Source: Planococcus ruber
GTDB lineage: Bacteria > Bacillota > Bacilli > Bacillales_A > Planococcaceae
Reading direction: 5' to 3'
NCBI RefSeq assembly: GCF_022819085.1
Contig: NZ_JALHAG010000011.1
Coordinates: 310,001 to 374,000, forward strand
DNA length: 64,000 bases
Both the position numbers and the translations under genes were made by a program. The notes below the pieces were generated by a model that searched no databases, had not been told where the DNA came from, and saw nothing but the letters and a program-made list of their open reading frames with translations. This document shows, piece by piece, positions 1 to 8,821 of the stretch. Positions within the stretch are counted from its first letter, which is position 1. Every line of letters starts with the position of its first letter.

Positions 1-30
1 GATTATGCTTCTGAAGCAGCTTTTTTCTTT

Positions 31-1410
31 TTATTTGTTGTAAGCTTCGCTCTGAACTCCTCGAACATTGACGCTTTTTTTGCTGCGGGCAATGATCCCG
101 GTAATGGCAATGACGATGAGTGCCGGCAATAGCCAACCCAGCCCATCCGCATAGAGCGGCAGCGATGAAGCATAGAAATCGATGATGGCTTGCAGCCACC
201 CCGGATTCGCCACTTCAAGTGAACTTGTCAAAGTCTTTAAGCCATCAATAATCGCGATGAAGAACGTGACCGTAATTGCTGAAACATAGACAAGGCGGTC
301 GTGTTTGAACAGAGGCGACAAGAATGCCAAGATGATCAAAACAATCGCAAGCGGATATAAGAACATCAATACGGGAATCGAATACGTAATGATGTTTGCT
401 AGTCCCGCATTCGTAACGACCAATGAGAAGACGGAGAAAATAACGACGTACGTTTTATAGCTGATTTTCGGCGTCAATTTATGGAAGTATTCCGCATTGG
501 CTACTGTCAAGCCGATAGCGGTTGTTAAACACGCCAGCGTAATGATAACGGCTAGCAAGGATGCACCGAAGGTTCCGAAGTAATGGGCAGAAGCACCGCT
601 TAGTACAGGGCCGCCTGTATCCATAAGGCCTAAAGTATTGGTGCTCGTTGCACCTAAATAGGCAATTCCCGTATAGACGATAGCTAGAAGAGCGGAAGCG
701 ACTGCACCACTTTTCAGAGTTGCTTTTAAAATGCCTTTTGGCGAATTCACGCCAAGTTTGCGTACAGTGGCAATAACAATAATTCCGAACACCAAGGATG
801 CCAAAGCGTCCATCGTATTATAGCCTTCTGTAAATCCTTTTAAAAACGCTCCGCTTGCATACGCTTCTTGCGGCGCTTCAGGAGACCCCATCGGACGCAC
901 GATAGACATGATCAAAAGAGCCGCCAATGTGATCAAGATTCCTGGAGATAAATATTTCCCGATGTTATCGACCATTTTCGATGGATTCAATGAAAGCCAA
1001 AGCGAAATGCCGAAAAAGATGACCGAAAAGACGATCAAGCCGATTGCCATATTGCCTTCTCCGATAAATGGTGCAATCCCTACTTCATACGAAACGGCCC
1101 CGGTTCTCGGCAAAGCGAAGAACGGTCCGATGGTCAGATACAATAATGCCGTGAAAACGAGCCCGAAAACAGGATGTACGCGGCTTGAAAGATCCTGCAA
1201 GTCGCTGCTTTTCGAATAACCGATTGCCAAAATCCCAAGAAGCGGCAGACCCACTCCTGTAATCAAGAACCCTGCAATGGCAATCCATACTTCTGATCCT
1301 GCATATTGGCCAAGCTGTGCTGGAAAGATTAGATTTCCTGCTCCAAAAAATAAAGCAAACAACATCATACCTACGATTGAATATTGGCCAAATGATAATT
1401 TACGGTCCAT
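31..1410 (-). CDS. brnQ: Branched-chain amino acid:cation symporter BrnQ (LIV-II type)
   Basis: This is a polytopic inner-membrane carrier of about 459 residues with around 12 hydrophobic segments. The conserved start region (LFFGAGNLIFP) and the TIGPFFALPRTGAVSYE stretch are hallmarks of the BrnQ family, which takes up leucine, isoleucine and valine with Na+ or H+. The start at 1410 is chosen because AAGGAGG lies 7-8 nt upstream; an in-frame ATG 18 codons earlier has no such site. It is a single gene with its own sigma-A-like promoter. The family call is secure; the exact substrate preference is not visible. Confidence 0.93.
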   Translation of the reverse strand: MDRKLSFGQYSIVGMMLFALFFGAGNLIFPAQLGQYAGSEVWIAIAGFLITGVGLPLLGILAIGYSKSSDLQDLSSRVHPVFGLVFTALLYLTIGPFFALPRTGAVSYEVGIAPFIGEGNMAIGLIVFSVIFFGISLWLSLNPSKMVDNIGKYLSPGILITLAALLIMSIVRPMGSPEAPQEAYASGAFLKGFTEGYNTMDALASLVFGIIVIATVRKLGVNSPKGILKATLKSGAVASALLAIVYTGIAYLGATSTNTLGLMDTGGPVLSGASAHYFGTFGASLLAVIITLACLTTAIGLTVANAEYFHKLTPKISYKTYVVIFSVFSLVVTNAGLANIITYSIPVLMFLYPLAIVLIILAFLSPLFKHDRLVYVSAITVTFFIAIIDGLKTLTSSLEVANPGWLQAIIDFYASSLPLYADGLGWLLPALIVIAITGIIARSKKSVNVRGVQSEAYNK

Positions 1411-1527
1411 CCTTTTTCCTCCTTGATGACTGAAACGCCGGCCTAAAAGGCTGTATTTCAACATTTAATGATTTCAAAATAATACTTCGTGACTCCAAAT
1501 ACCGTATGCAATATATCGCTTAAAACA

Positions 1528-1555
1528 ATAATACAATATTTAAGCCAAAATGCAA
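1528..1555 (-). promoter_or_regulatory. Sigma-A-like promoter of brnQ
   Basis: On the minus strand TTGCAT (-35), a 16-nt spacer and TATTAT (-10) lie about 120 nt before the brnQ start. A weak CodY-box-like sequence (ATTTTCAGGTATT, plus strand near 1597) lies about 40 nt upstream of the -35. CodY control of brnQ is known in Bacillus, but this match has several mismatches and is only suggestive. Confidence 0.55.
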
Positions 1556-1646
1556 GGAATTTTATGAAGATTTTTTAAAAAATCTGTCAATTTAATATTT
1601 TCAGGTATTAAAGACTATTTTCTTGAAATAATATCGGGTCAAAATA

Positions 1647-1676
1647 AAAACGGCCACGCCAATTGCGAAGCCGTTT
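1647..1676 (-). terminator. Rho-independent terminator after the DUF2971 gene
   Basis: The minus strand reads AAACGGC, a 15-nt loop region, GCCGTTTT and then TTATTTT, directly after the stop codon at 1686. Confidence 0.75.
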
Positions 1677-1685
1677 CGCTAACTT

Positions 1686-2603
1686 TCAGTAGCGAAGGGC
1701 CGCTACCGATTTGCTGATTGTGAGTTGTTCGATGTCATATCCTTTGCTTTTCAAATAATGCTCCATGCCTCTTTTGGCAATATCAATATTATTCTTAGGC
1801 CCAATGGTTATGTGGCTGAGGGGGAGCTGGCCGTTAAAATCCAGGGCAATGTATGGAATAATGACGCCATTTTGTGCTCTGAAACGCACGGCCGGCTGCA
1901 ATTCACCGCTTTTATCCATCAAAGCGATTCGGTATTCTTCCTCACTTTTAAAAGCAGGATCTTTGAAAAAAATCGCGCAGCTAGAAATGATCGTAAAAAA
2001 ATGCTCCGACAGAGCCGCCTTAACTTTCTGGATATCGTGGTTCTTCGCCACTTTGAAAGTCCCTATCAGAAAATTCATCAACAGCAATTCCTGTTCCTTG
2101 CGGTCATACTCCACAAACCCATGAATTGCCCGGCGCCCTTCCTGCAAGCCCGTCAATTTCCCCAAAAGATTCTCTGCATAAAATCCCAGATTATAGCCTT
2201 CGCCTTTTGCGTAGTTGTACCAAAGAGCTAAAGAGTCCTGCGTATGGGACATGGAAAAAATATAGACTTCAAATCCGCTTTCCTCGATTTGCTCCAAGAA
2301 ATGTCCCATCGCCGCTTCCAATTCATCCACAAACAACTTCCACAATTCGGTTTCCTTTTGCCTCTGCATTTTGCCGATGACCGTTTTCAAGACATTCGCG
2401 AAATAAATCAATTCACTTGAATCATTAAGAAAGTTTCCTTTGCTCATCCACAAATTATCGGTTTCCATCATGCCAATCAAACTTTGGAGACTCGTGTAAT
2501 GGTAGAGAGTCTGACCCGATTCATAAGTTTTCCGGAACTGCTTGTCGAGTTCGTTCTGGAATTGCCATTCCAGTTCATCCTCCAATTTCAGCTGTGCGGC
2601 CAT
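1686..2603 (-). CDS. DUF2971-family protein
   Basis: The protein is 305 residues and soluble. The LYHYTSLQSLIGMMETDNLWMSK opening (LYHYTS near residue 33), followed by FLNDSSELIYF and SFSxxxDSLxLWYxYAxxEGYNLGF-like spacing, fits the DUF2971 family, whose biochemical role is unknown. The start at 2603 follows GGAAAGGGGCGG; an upstream in-frame start adds 22 poorly conserved residues. It is transcribed on the same strand as the AIM24 gene and is followed by its own terminator. Some DUF2971 proteins sit in defence islands, but nothing nearby supports that here. Confidence 0.75.
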   Translation of the reverse strand: MAAQLKLEDELEWQFQNELDKQFRKTYESGQTLYHYTSLQSLIGMMETDNLWMSKGNFLNDSSELIYFANVLKTVIGKMQRQKETELWKLFVDELEAAMGHFLEQIEESGFEVYIFSMSHTQDSLALWYNYAKGEGYNLGFYAENLLGKLTGLQEGRRAIHGFVEYDRKEQELLLMNFLIGTFKVAKNHDIQKVKAALSEHFFTIISSCAIFFKDPAFKSEEEYRIALMDKSGELQPAVRFRAQNGVIIPYIALDFNGQLPLSHITIGPKNNIDIAKRGMEHYLKSKGYDIEQLTISKSVAALRY

Positions 2604-2687
2604 GACACCGCCCCTTTCCATGAACTTGATGGTCCCACTATTCCCGATTCCACTTGCTTGAAACGGCATTATGCAGATTAACTGAAA

Positions 2688-3386
2688 TCATGAACTTGTA
2701 GGTCCGGCACTGTAAACTTCTTCGAACGGCTGAACGATCACAAAGCCCTCTCCTTTAAATTCCATTTGAATCGATTCTCCGCTTCCCCGGCCGATAAGAG
2801 TGCGGAAGCTGACATCCGTCCGAAATTCAGGCGTCAAATTCCCTGACCAGGCGACAGTGGCATTCGGATCCGTAATGACCGGCTCACCCGGACGGACAAG
2901 AAGCGTCAACGGTTCGTAATGGGAAGTAATTGCCACCCGACCTTTCCCGCTTAACTGGACGTTAAATAATCCGCCAGCCATCATGCCTGCGACTTTTCTC
3001 ATGAGCTTGATCTCCCAATCGATGCTCGGTTCAAAAGCCAAAAGGTCATTGCCGTTGACAGTGATGGATTCGTTGTTTAATTCGAAAATGGTTACTTTCT
3101 TTCCTTGATCTGCAAGGTAGAGGCGGCCTTGCCCCGTCGCTTTCATCAACGAAGTGCCTTCGCCGGTCAATGCCTTTTTGAACATCTTGCTGACGCCATG
3201 CTCCAGCATGCGCTCCCGCTCGAATTTGATCTGGCCGGTATAGGAAATCATGGAGCCGGCTTTGGCCCATACCGTATCGGTCAAATTCACTTCCAAAATC
3301 CGCTCTGTCTCCAGCTCAAAATAATCATTTTCCTGTTCATCTTGCTGGGTCTTGCGAATAAATTCCTCAATCGTGTAGTTCTCCAT
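2688..3386 (-). CDS. AIM24-family protein
   Basis: This protein of about 232 residues has the beta-rich AIM24/TRAP-like fold signature: a WAKAGSMISYTG segment near residue 40 and a glycine-rich GAGLF-type middle (MMAGGLFNVQLSGKG). The role of bacterial AIM24 proteins is poorly known. Three ATG codons in a row follow AGGGGG; the last, at 3386, has the best spacing (8 nt) and is used, but the two upstream ones cannot be excluded. It lies 18 nt before the DUF2971 reading frame as tracked from its longest start, so the two may be cotranscribed. Confidence 0.8.
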   Translation of the reverse strand: MENYTIEEFIRKTQQDEQENDYFELETERILEVNLTDTVWAKAGSMISYTGQIKFERERMLEHGVSKMFKKALTGEGTSLMKATGQGRLYLADQGKKVTIFELNNESITVNGNDLLAFEPSIDWEIKLMRKVAGMMAGGLFNVQLSGKGRVAITSHYEPLTLLVRPGEPVITDPNATVAWSGNLTPEFRTDVSFRTLIGRGSGESIQMEFKGEGFVIVQPFEEVYSAGPTSS

Positions 3387-3443
3387 CATCATTTCCCCCT
3401 TCAATTCACTTGTCTCCATTTACGGATTGGCGGCTTTTAAGTT

Positions 3444-4081
3444 TCAAATTATGTTCTGAAGAGCTTGCCAACCGAAAGACAGACCGAATCCGATGAGGAC
3501 GATTCCGGCAGCGATAGAAAAGATTTTCATGGACCTTCGGCCAACAAATTCCTTGCCGAAACGGACTGAAGACGCAATGATCAAATCCCAGATTGCGATG
3601 CCGACGAAAATGGCGCTGCTGTAGAAAAGAACGGCTCCTCCACTGTGATTTTGAAGCGTTGAGGACAAAACGGATCCGTATATGCCCACCCAGAAGAGAA
3701 TGTTTAAGGGATTTGAAATCGCAATGGCGAAATCGGAGAAAAAACAGGACAGATACGAATCCTTCTGCTGTTTCTTTCCTTGATCCAAGCGGAGCGGCTG
3801 GTATGCTGCACGAATGCTGTCGGCCCCTAAATAGACCAGGACGATAAAGCCGATGCCCCACATGATGGTTTGTGCAGCAGCCGTCGTCAAAAAAGCAGCT
3901 ATGCCAAAATAAATCAAAAGCATCAGCAGAATATCTGCTGCCATTCCGCCAACCCCTACAAACCAGGCAGATAGAAACCCTCCACGCATCCCTCTTTTCA
4001 CGATTTCAATCGTAATTGCCCCGACCGGAATCGAAAGTGAGAATCCGAGAACTATAATTCCAGCAAATCTTTAGCCATCAT
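3444..4081 (-). pseudogene. LysE-family amino acid exporter with N-terminal frameshift
   Basis: The long frame (185 codons from 4001) encodes a LysE/RhtB-type membrane exporter with 5-6 hydrophobic segments. It lacks the usual N-terminal stretch. That stretch, GFSLSIPVGAITIEIVKRG, is encoded directly upstream in the same frame but has no start codon before a stop. The good start, ATGATG at 4081/4078 behind GGAGG, is in another frame and reads MMAKDLLEL then stop. A net loss of one base between about 4056 and 4068 would join the two parts into a normal family protein. This is either a real inactivating mutation or a sequencing error. Confidence 0.7.
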
Positions 4082-4278
4082 CGAACCTCCATCGCTCTCT
4101 TGGCATTTTGTTCCCCTTTAACCCTTGCCGCCAAAACTAAACATCGCCGCGCCTCAAAGTGGCTGAAATTTCTTTCTTAAGGCGCAGCTTCTCGCTTTTC
4201 ATTCGAAATGATGTAGAATTATTTACTATGAAGCTTAACCGCTCCATTTCGCAATTTAATTGGAAGGCGCGATCGCTT

Positions 4279-4650
4279 ATGAAATTTCTTGTTATTTTTA
4301 TTCAATTTCTCGTCTTGTACGGGTTTTATCTGGCCGGCGAATGGATGAGCGAATTTTTAAATTTGCCGCTGCCTGGCAGCGTTATCGGCTTCTTGCTGTT
4401 GTTCGCCGCTTTGGCTTTGAAAATTTATCCGCTTCGCTGGATTGAATCAGGGGCCCAGTTCCTGCTCATGTTCTTGTCTCTGTATTTCATTCCCGCCACG
4501 GTCGGCGTCATGAACTACGGAGATGTCTTTACAGGAAAAGGCATTTGGCTCATTGCGATTGGCGTATTCAGTACGCTTTTGACCATGGCCGTCTCCGGCT
4601 ATCTTAGCCAGCGGACCGTACAGTCCCCTCGCGAAAGAGAGGTGGAGTGA
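4279..4650 (+). CDS. lrgA: CidA/LrgA-family holin-like membrane protein
   Basis: The protein has about 123 residues and four hydrophobic segments, with the LPLPGSVIGFLLLF motif of the CidA/LrgA family. These proteins modulate murein hydrolase export, lysis or metabolite (pyruvate) transport together with LrgB. The start at 4279 is chosen because the family begins just before the first membrane helix; ATG codons upstream add about 40 residues without a clear ribosome site. Its stop lies 2 nt before the lrgB start, so the pair is translationally coupled. Whether it is CidA or LrgA in function cannot be told from sequence. Confidence 0.85.
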   Translation: MKFLVIFIQFLVLYGFYLAGEWMSEFLNLPLPGSVIGFLLLFAALALKIYPLRWIESGAQFLLMFLSLYFIPATVGVMNYGDVFTGKGIWLIAIGVFSTLLTMAVSGYLSQRTVQSPREREVE

Positions 4651-4652
4651 CG

Positions 4653-5342
4653 ATGGCTATTTTTCTTTTGTCTATGCTGTTTGCGGGTTTGACCATTATT
4701 CTTTACCTCGTGTTAAACAGTTTGTACGTCAAATACCGGTGGACGGTTCTGACGCCGGTGTTAACGACGACGGTGGCATTAATCGCCATTTTGCTTGTTT
4801 TCGACATCCCTTATGACCGCTACATGCTCGGCGGCCAATGGATCGGCTCACTGCTTGGGCCCGCGGTTGTCGCTTTGGCGGTTCCGCTATACAAGCAGCG
4901 CGATTTGCTGTTACAAAGTCTACTGCCGATTGTCATCGGCGTTTCAGGCGGTACAGTCGTCGGCATGTTCAGCGGCATGCTGCTTGCCCGGGCTTTTCAT
5001 TTTTCCGAAGAAGTGGTGCTGACCATCTTGCCAAAATCCATCACGACTCCTGTCGCCATGCAGTTGGCTGAAGGCTTTGGCGGCATTCCTTCGCTTGCAG
5101 CCGTGTTCGTTATGGTGGCCGGATTCACCGGCATCTTAGCCGGTCCTTGGCTGTTGAAAGTGCTGCGCATCGATTCGCCAATCGGGCGCGGCATCGGCCT
5201 CGGCTCCTCAGCGCACGGCCTTGGCACATCCAAAGCATTTGAATATGGACCAGACGAAGCTTCCATGAGCTCTGTTGCAATGACATTAAGCGCAGTGATT
5301 GGCTCGTTTCTCGGCCCCGCTATTGTTTGGCTGTTCTTTTAA
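4653..5342 (+). CDS. lrgB: LrgB/CidB-family membrane protein
   Basis: The protein has about 229 residues with several hydrophobic segments and the typical LPKSITTPVAM and GLGSSAHGLGTSKAFE motifs of LrgB/CidB. It works with the preceding LrgA-like protein. The ATG at 4653 follows GAGGTGGAG; a GTG at 4647 overlapping the lrgA stop is an alternative. Confidence 0.9.
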   Translation: MAIFLLSMLFAGLTIILYLVLNSLYVKYRWTVLTPVLTTTVALIAILLVFDIPYDRYMLGGQWIGSLLGPAVVALAVPLYKQRDLLLQSLLPIVIGVSGGTVVGMFSGMLLARAFHFSEEVVLTILPKSITTPVAMQLAEGFGGIPSLAAVFVMVAGFTGILAGPWLLKVLRIDSPIGRGIGLGSSAHGLGTSKAFEYGPDEASMSSVAMTLSAVIGSFLGPAIVWLFF

Positions 5343-5377
5343 CGAAGAACAGCTTTTTGTTTTGGTGAATTTGTATT

Positions 5378-5460
5378 TGCGCGCGTTCGTTTTGAAATGC
5401 GCGCGTTCAAAAAGATTTGCGCGCGCTCAAACAAAAATGCGTGCGTTCACAAAGATTCAA
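5378..5460 (+). repeat. 20-bp-phased tandem array, four copies of TGCGCGCGTTC
   Basis: An 11-bp core TGCGCGCGTTC (third copy GCGCGCTC, fourth GCGTGCGTTC) begins at 5378, 5398, 5418 and 5438, exactly 20 bp apart, separated by A/T-rich 9-bp linkers. A decayed fifth unit (CAACGC) may start at 5458. The array fills the gap between the convergent lrgB and ABC permease genes. Confidence 0.85.
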
Positions 5461-5463
5461 CGC

Positions 5464-5504
5464 AAAAACAGACGGAAAATGAAATCATTCATTTTCCGTC
5501 TGTT
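5464..5504 (-). terminator. Terminator of the ABC efflux operon
   Basis: A 16-bp perfect stem (arms 5467-5482 and 5489-5504, 6-nt loop) is followed on the minus strand by TTTTTGC, just after the permease stop codon. It lies between the permease and the phased array. Confidence 0.85.
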
Positions 5505-5507
5505 GGT

Positions 5508-7112
5508 TTACAAGCCGATATCTCTTTTGTTATAGCCGACTACACCCGCAATCGCCAATAAAATCGCAATCCCGGCCAAAACAGCGGCCGCTCCGATGTC
5601 CATCTCTTCAATCGGCCACTGCGGAATATGGCCGAACGGCGAGACTTGGACGACCCATTCCGGAAATTGAAACAGGCTGCCCATATAAACCACCACAAAC
5701 GAAAACGCCAAATAGAGCCAGACAAAACCGGTCAACGATTTGAACCACCCCAGTAATAATGCCGACAGGCCAAGCATCGCCCAAATAGCAGGCAAATAGA
5801 CGATGGCTGCATAATAGAAAGTGGAAAGTGGCAGTGTCTCGTCCATCAACGAATTGCCGACGATCCCCATTCCGAGACCCGCCATGGAAGTCATCACAAT
5901 GCTGATAAGAAAAGCGAGCACCAAATAACTTCCCGTCAAACGGGTTCTCGATACCGCTCTTCCCAGGAGATGTTCGATACGGCCATTTTTTTCTTCACTC
6001 TTTAATTTCAAAAAGGCCAGGAGAGACGGAATGGCACCGATAATCGCGAGCACAGACATCAAAATCGGCAGAAATTGTTCCACTAGAGTAAAGCCTTCCT
6101 GAACGACCAGCAGCTCCTGCATCAAATCCACATCGGCGAAAAAGGCTTCTAAGTCTCCAAGCACCGAGCCGTAGGAAGCGCCGAGCACGAACATCCCGAT
6201 CGCCCAGGCAATGATGCCGGTGCGCTGCAAACGGAACGCCAAACCGAACGGACTCAATAATGCCGGGGATGCTTTGCTGCGCCCGGCCCGCGACGGCAAG
6301 AACCCTGAACCGAGATCACGGATCGAATTCAAGTAAAGGGCAAAGCCTGCAATCGCCAAAGCCACACCAATGGTCAATAAAACCGGCCACCAGTAGTTAT
6401 TGACGTAAACTTCCGACCGGACCACCCAGCCGAGCGGCGAGAACCAGGACACGGCTTCATTGCCGACATCTCCAATTCCCCGGATGAGATAGGCAAGCAC
6501 CAGCACCGTTACCGACCACCCAAGCGCTCCCCGCGAACTTTGCGACAGCTGGGCGAATACGGCTGTAATAGCCGAAAAAATCAAACCGCTGGATCCTAAA
6601 GCGGCGCCATATAAAAGGGAGCCTTCCAAATCCATTCCTTCGATTCCAAGCGCATACAAACCGATGCTCACAATCAAAGCAAGCAGGAGATTCACTGCCA
6701 GCATGACCCATAAAGTCGACTGCAATCCGGACAACCGGCCGACTGGAAGCGAACGGATCATTTCTGTTCGCCCGTCTTCTTCCTCTGCACGGGTATTCCG
6801 CGTCACAAGCAGCACACTCATCAATCCGACAACGACGGCCGTCATCAAGAGCATTTGATGCGCCATCATGGCTCCGTTCGTGTAGTTCGCTAGGCCATAG
6901 CCTGGTCCTACCATCGCGGTCATCGCCGGGTTCTTCATCGTTTCCGCGAGCGCTTGCCGCTCTGCCGCATTTTGATACAAATCGGTAAAAGCGGCGGCTG
7001 TTGCGAGCGTCATCAGCGCAAAGCCGAAGAGCCAGGCGGCAATCCGGATGCGGTCGCGCCGCACGACTAACCGAATCAGTTCACCGGTTCCCTCAAAAAG
7101 GTGATTAGCCAC
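5508..7112 (-). CDS. ABC-2-type multidrug/antibiotic efflux permease
   Basis: The protein has about 534 residues with around 12 hydrophobic segments arranged as two six-helix halves, in the style of the 'exporter of polyketide antibiotics' permeases. It starts with GTG at 7112, overlapping the last 8 nt of the ATPase gene, whose 3' end supplies the AGGAGG ribosome site. A 40-residue upstream extension in the same frame lies inside the ATPase gene and is rejected. It forms the membrane part of the transporter with the ATPase at 7105-8028. The substrate is unknown. Confidence 0.85.
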   Translation of the reverse strand: MANHLFEGTGELIRLVVRRDRIRIAAWLFGFALMTLATAAAFTDLYQNAAERQALAETMKNPAMTAMVGPGYGLANYTNGAMMAHQMLLMTAVVVGLMSVLLVTRNTRAEEEDGRTEMIRSLPVGRLSGLQSTLWVMLAVNLLLALIVSIGLYALGIEGMDLEGSLLYGAALGSSGLIFSAITAVFAQLSQSSRGALGWSVTVLVLAYLIRGIGDVGNEAVSWFSPLGWVVRSEVYVNNYWWPVLLTIGVALAIAGFALYLNSIRDLGSGFLPSRAGRSKASPALLSPFGLAFRLQRTGIIAWAIGMFVLGASYGSVLGDLEAFFADVDLMQELLVVQEGFTLVEQFLPILMSVLAIIGAIPSLLAFLKLKSEEKNGRIEHLLGRAVSRTRLTGSYLVLAFLISIVMTSMAGLGMGIVGNSLMDETLPLSTFYYAAIVYLPAIWAMLGLSALLLGWFKSLTGFVWLYLAFSFVVVYMGSLFQFPEWVVQVSPFGHIPQWPIEEMDIGAAAVLAGIAILLAIAGVVGYNKRDIGL

Positions 7113-8028
7113 GGTGTACCGCCTCCTCCCCTTGTCGGTCGACCTTGCCGCTTTCTTCGTAATGGCGCATGAACAATTCTTCCAACGTCGGCGGAGCACT
7201 TTCCATCCGGACGATGCCGTATTCACTGACATAGCGGATCACACGGTCCAATTCCTCCGCATCTACTTGGAAAGAAAGGGCATCCCCTTGTTCCTTGATG
7301 CCTCGAACTCCTTTGACTTCGTGCAAGAAAGGCATCGGCCGTTTCGTTTCCACAAGCATGACCGTACCCGTCAAATGCCGGAGATCCTGCAAGCTGCCGG
7401 TTTCGATAATTTTTCCTTGCCGGATGATCGCCACTTTATCGCATAATTTTTCGACTTCCGATAAAATGTGGCTCGACAATAAAATACTTTTTCCTTGCAC
7501 TTTCGCTTCCATGACACATTCCTGGAAGATGCGCTCCATCAACGGATCCAAGCCGGAAGTCGGTTCATCCAGGATATACAAGTCGGCGTTTGACGAAAAA
7601 GCGGCCACCAGCGCGACTTTCTGCCGGTTCCCTTTCGAATAGGTCCGGCATTTTTTGGTCGGATCCAAATCGAACCGGCGGATCAACTCGTCTTTTCTGC
7701 CCTTATCACCGTTTCCATTCAACTTCATGAACAGATCAATCACTTCGCCGCCTGTTAAATTCGGCCACAAATTCACGTCTCCGGGTACATAAGCCACTCT
7801 TTTGTGGATGTCCACCGACTCATTCCAGGCATCCATCCCAAAGATTTCCGCTTTACCGGCACTTGGTTTCAAAATTCCTAGCAGAACCCGGATCGCCGTT
7901 GATTTGCCGGCACCGTTCGGACCGATAAAGCCGTATACTTCGCCTTCGCCCACTTCAATATCTACGCCATCAAGCGCTATTAAATCACCGAATTTTTTCG
8001 TCAGCCCACTGGTTTTCAATACGCTCAT
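7105..8028 (-). CDS. ABC transporter ATP-binding protein (efflux)
   Basis: This is a 307-residue ATPase with Walker A GPNGAGKS near residues 36-43, Walker B LYILDEP and an SSH switch histidine. The signature loop reads YSKGNRQK instead of LSGGQ, a variation common in ABC-2 drug exporters. A C-terminal extension of about 90 residues is typical of the CcmA/DrrA group. The ATG at 8028 follows AAGGGG. It sits between its TetR-type regulator and its permease, all on one strand and probably one transcript. Confidence 0.92.
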   Translation of the reverse strand: MSVLKTSGLTKKFGDLIALDGVDIEVGEGEVYGFIGPNGAGKSTAIRVLLGILKPSAGKAEIFGMDAWNESVDIHKRVAYVPGDVNLWPNLTGGEVIDLFMKLNGNGDKGRKDELIRRFDLDPTKKCRTYSKGNRQKVALVAAFSSNADLYILDEPTSGLDPLMERIFQECVMEAKVQGKSILLSSHILSEVEKLCDKVAIIRQGKIIETGSLQDLRHLTGTVMLVETKRPMPFLHEVKGVRGIKEQGDALSFQVDAEELDRVIRYVSEYGIVRMESAPPTLEELFMRHYEESGKVDRQGEEAVHRG

Positions 8029-8040
8029 CACTTTCACCCC

Positions 8041-8661
8041 TTACTTATAAAAGCTTCGTTTTAGAATGTCCAGGTATTCATAAAACTCCTGCCAATACGG
8101 ATCAAAATCGATCGCAGCCATTTTCTGCCCTTCCAGCTTTCGGAGCAGTTCATTTTGATAGCCTTCAATAGCCCAGCGGATCAAATTGAAAGTTTTCTCG
8201 ACATCCACGTCTTGCTTAAACAGTGAAGTATCAATGCCTTCATAGACCAGCGCATAGCCCTGGCGCTGCAATTCCTTAAATTGTTTTTGTAGGTCTTCCG
8301 GCAGCTCCAGCCCTTTTTCAAGCATCACCATCCCGATAAAATTGAATACATGCCGGTTTTCCGTCTGTGCTTTCAACTTTACTTTTGAGGCCTGTTTAAA
8401 CCGTTCGATAAAATCCTTTTCCGATAAATCGACCAGATTGAAATATTCTTTTACAACCAGGTCAAAACTATAGCTCACTAAATGGTGGAACAATTCTTTT
8501 TTGCTATTGAAATAATAAAACAGCATGCCTTTTCCAATTCCAGCTTTTTTCACAATACGGTTTGTAGAAGCCATGTCGTATCCATGTTCTGCAAACTCTT
8601 CCAATGCCGCTTCTAGAATGGCTTGTTGTTTCAACACATCTAAACTTTTGAATTTCTCCAT
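8041..8661 (-). CDS. TetR/AcrR-family transcriptional repressor
   Basis: The protein has 206 residues. The N-terminal helix-turn-helix (residues about 8-55) carries EEFAEHGYDMASTNRIVKKAGIGKGMLFYYF, a canonical TetR pattern. The C-terminal ligand domain is variable. It is the first gene of the efflux operon and lies 12 nt before the ATPase start. Two palindromes directly upstream are likely operators, which would make the operon autoregulated and drug-inducible. The ligand is not known. Confidence 0.92.
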   Translation of the reverse strand: MEKFKSLDVLKQQAILEAALEEFAEHGYDMASTNRIVKKAGIGKGMLFYYFNSKKELFHHLVSYSFDLVVKEYFNLVDLSEKDFIERFKQASKVKLKAQTENRHVFNFIGMVMLEKGLELPEDLQKQFKELQRQGYALVYEGIDTSLFKQDVDVEKTFNLIRWAIEGYQNELLRKLEGQKMAAIDFDPYWQEFYEYLDILKRSFYK

Positions 8662-8683
8662 ATTTCTTTCCCCGCCCTCTTTG

Positions 8684-8731
8684 GACCACCTTGGTCGACT
8701 CCAGAATACACCTTTTGACCACAGTGGTCAA
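8684..8731 (-). promoter_or_regulatory. Two operator-like palindromes upstream of the TetR gene
   Basis: TTGACCACAGTGGTCAA (8715-8731) is a perfect palindrome around a central A. A second, shorter version GACCACCTTGGTC (8684-8696) lies with its centre 33 bp away, about three helical turns. The half-site GACCA is shared. Position and symmetry fit binding sites of the adjacent TetR-type repressor. Confidence 0.7.
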
Positions 8732-8821
8732 TAGAATAAAAAGAATTTTGAAACAGGTTTGATTTGCGCAATTAAATGATATGTTTTGAATAGAGTATTT
8801 ATAAAAGAAAGGAAGAGTGAA

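Noticed and set aside
1411..1685. T-box leader upstream of brnQ
   Set aside because: No T-box sequence or antiterminator was seen; only a promoter and a weak CodY-like match.
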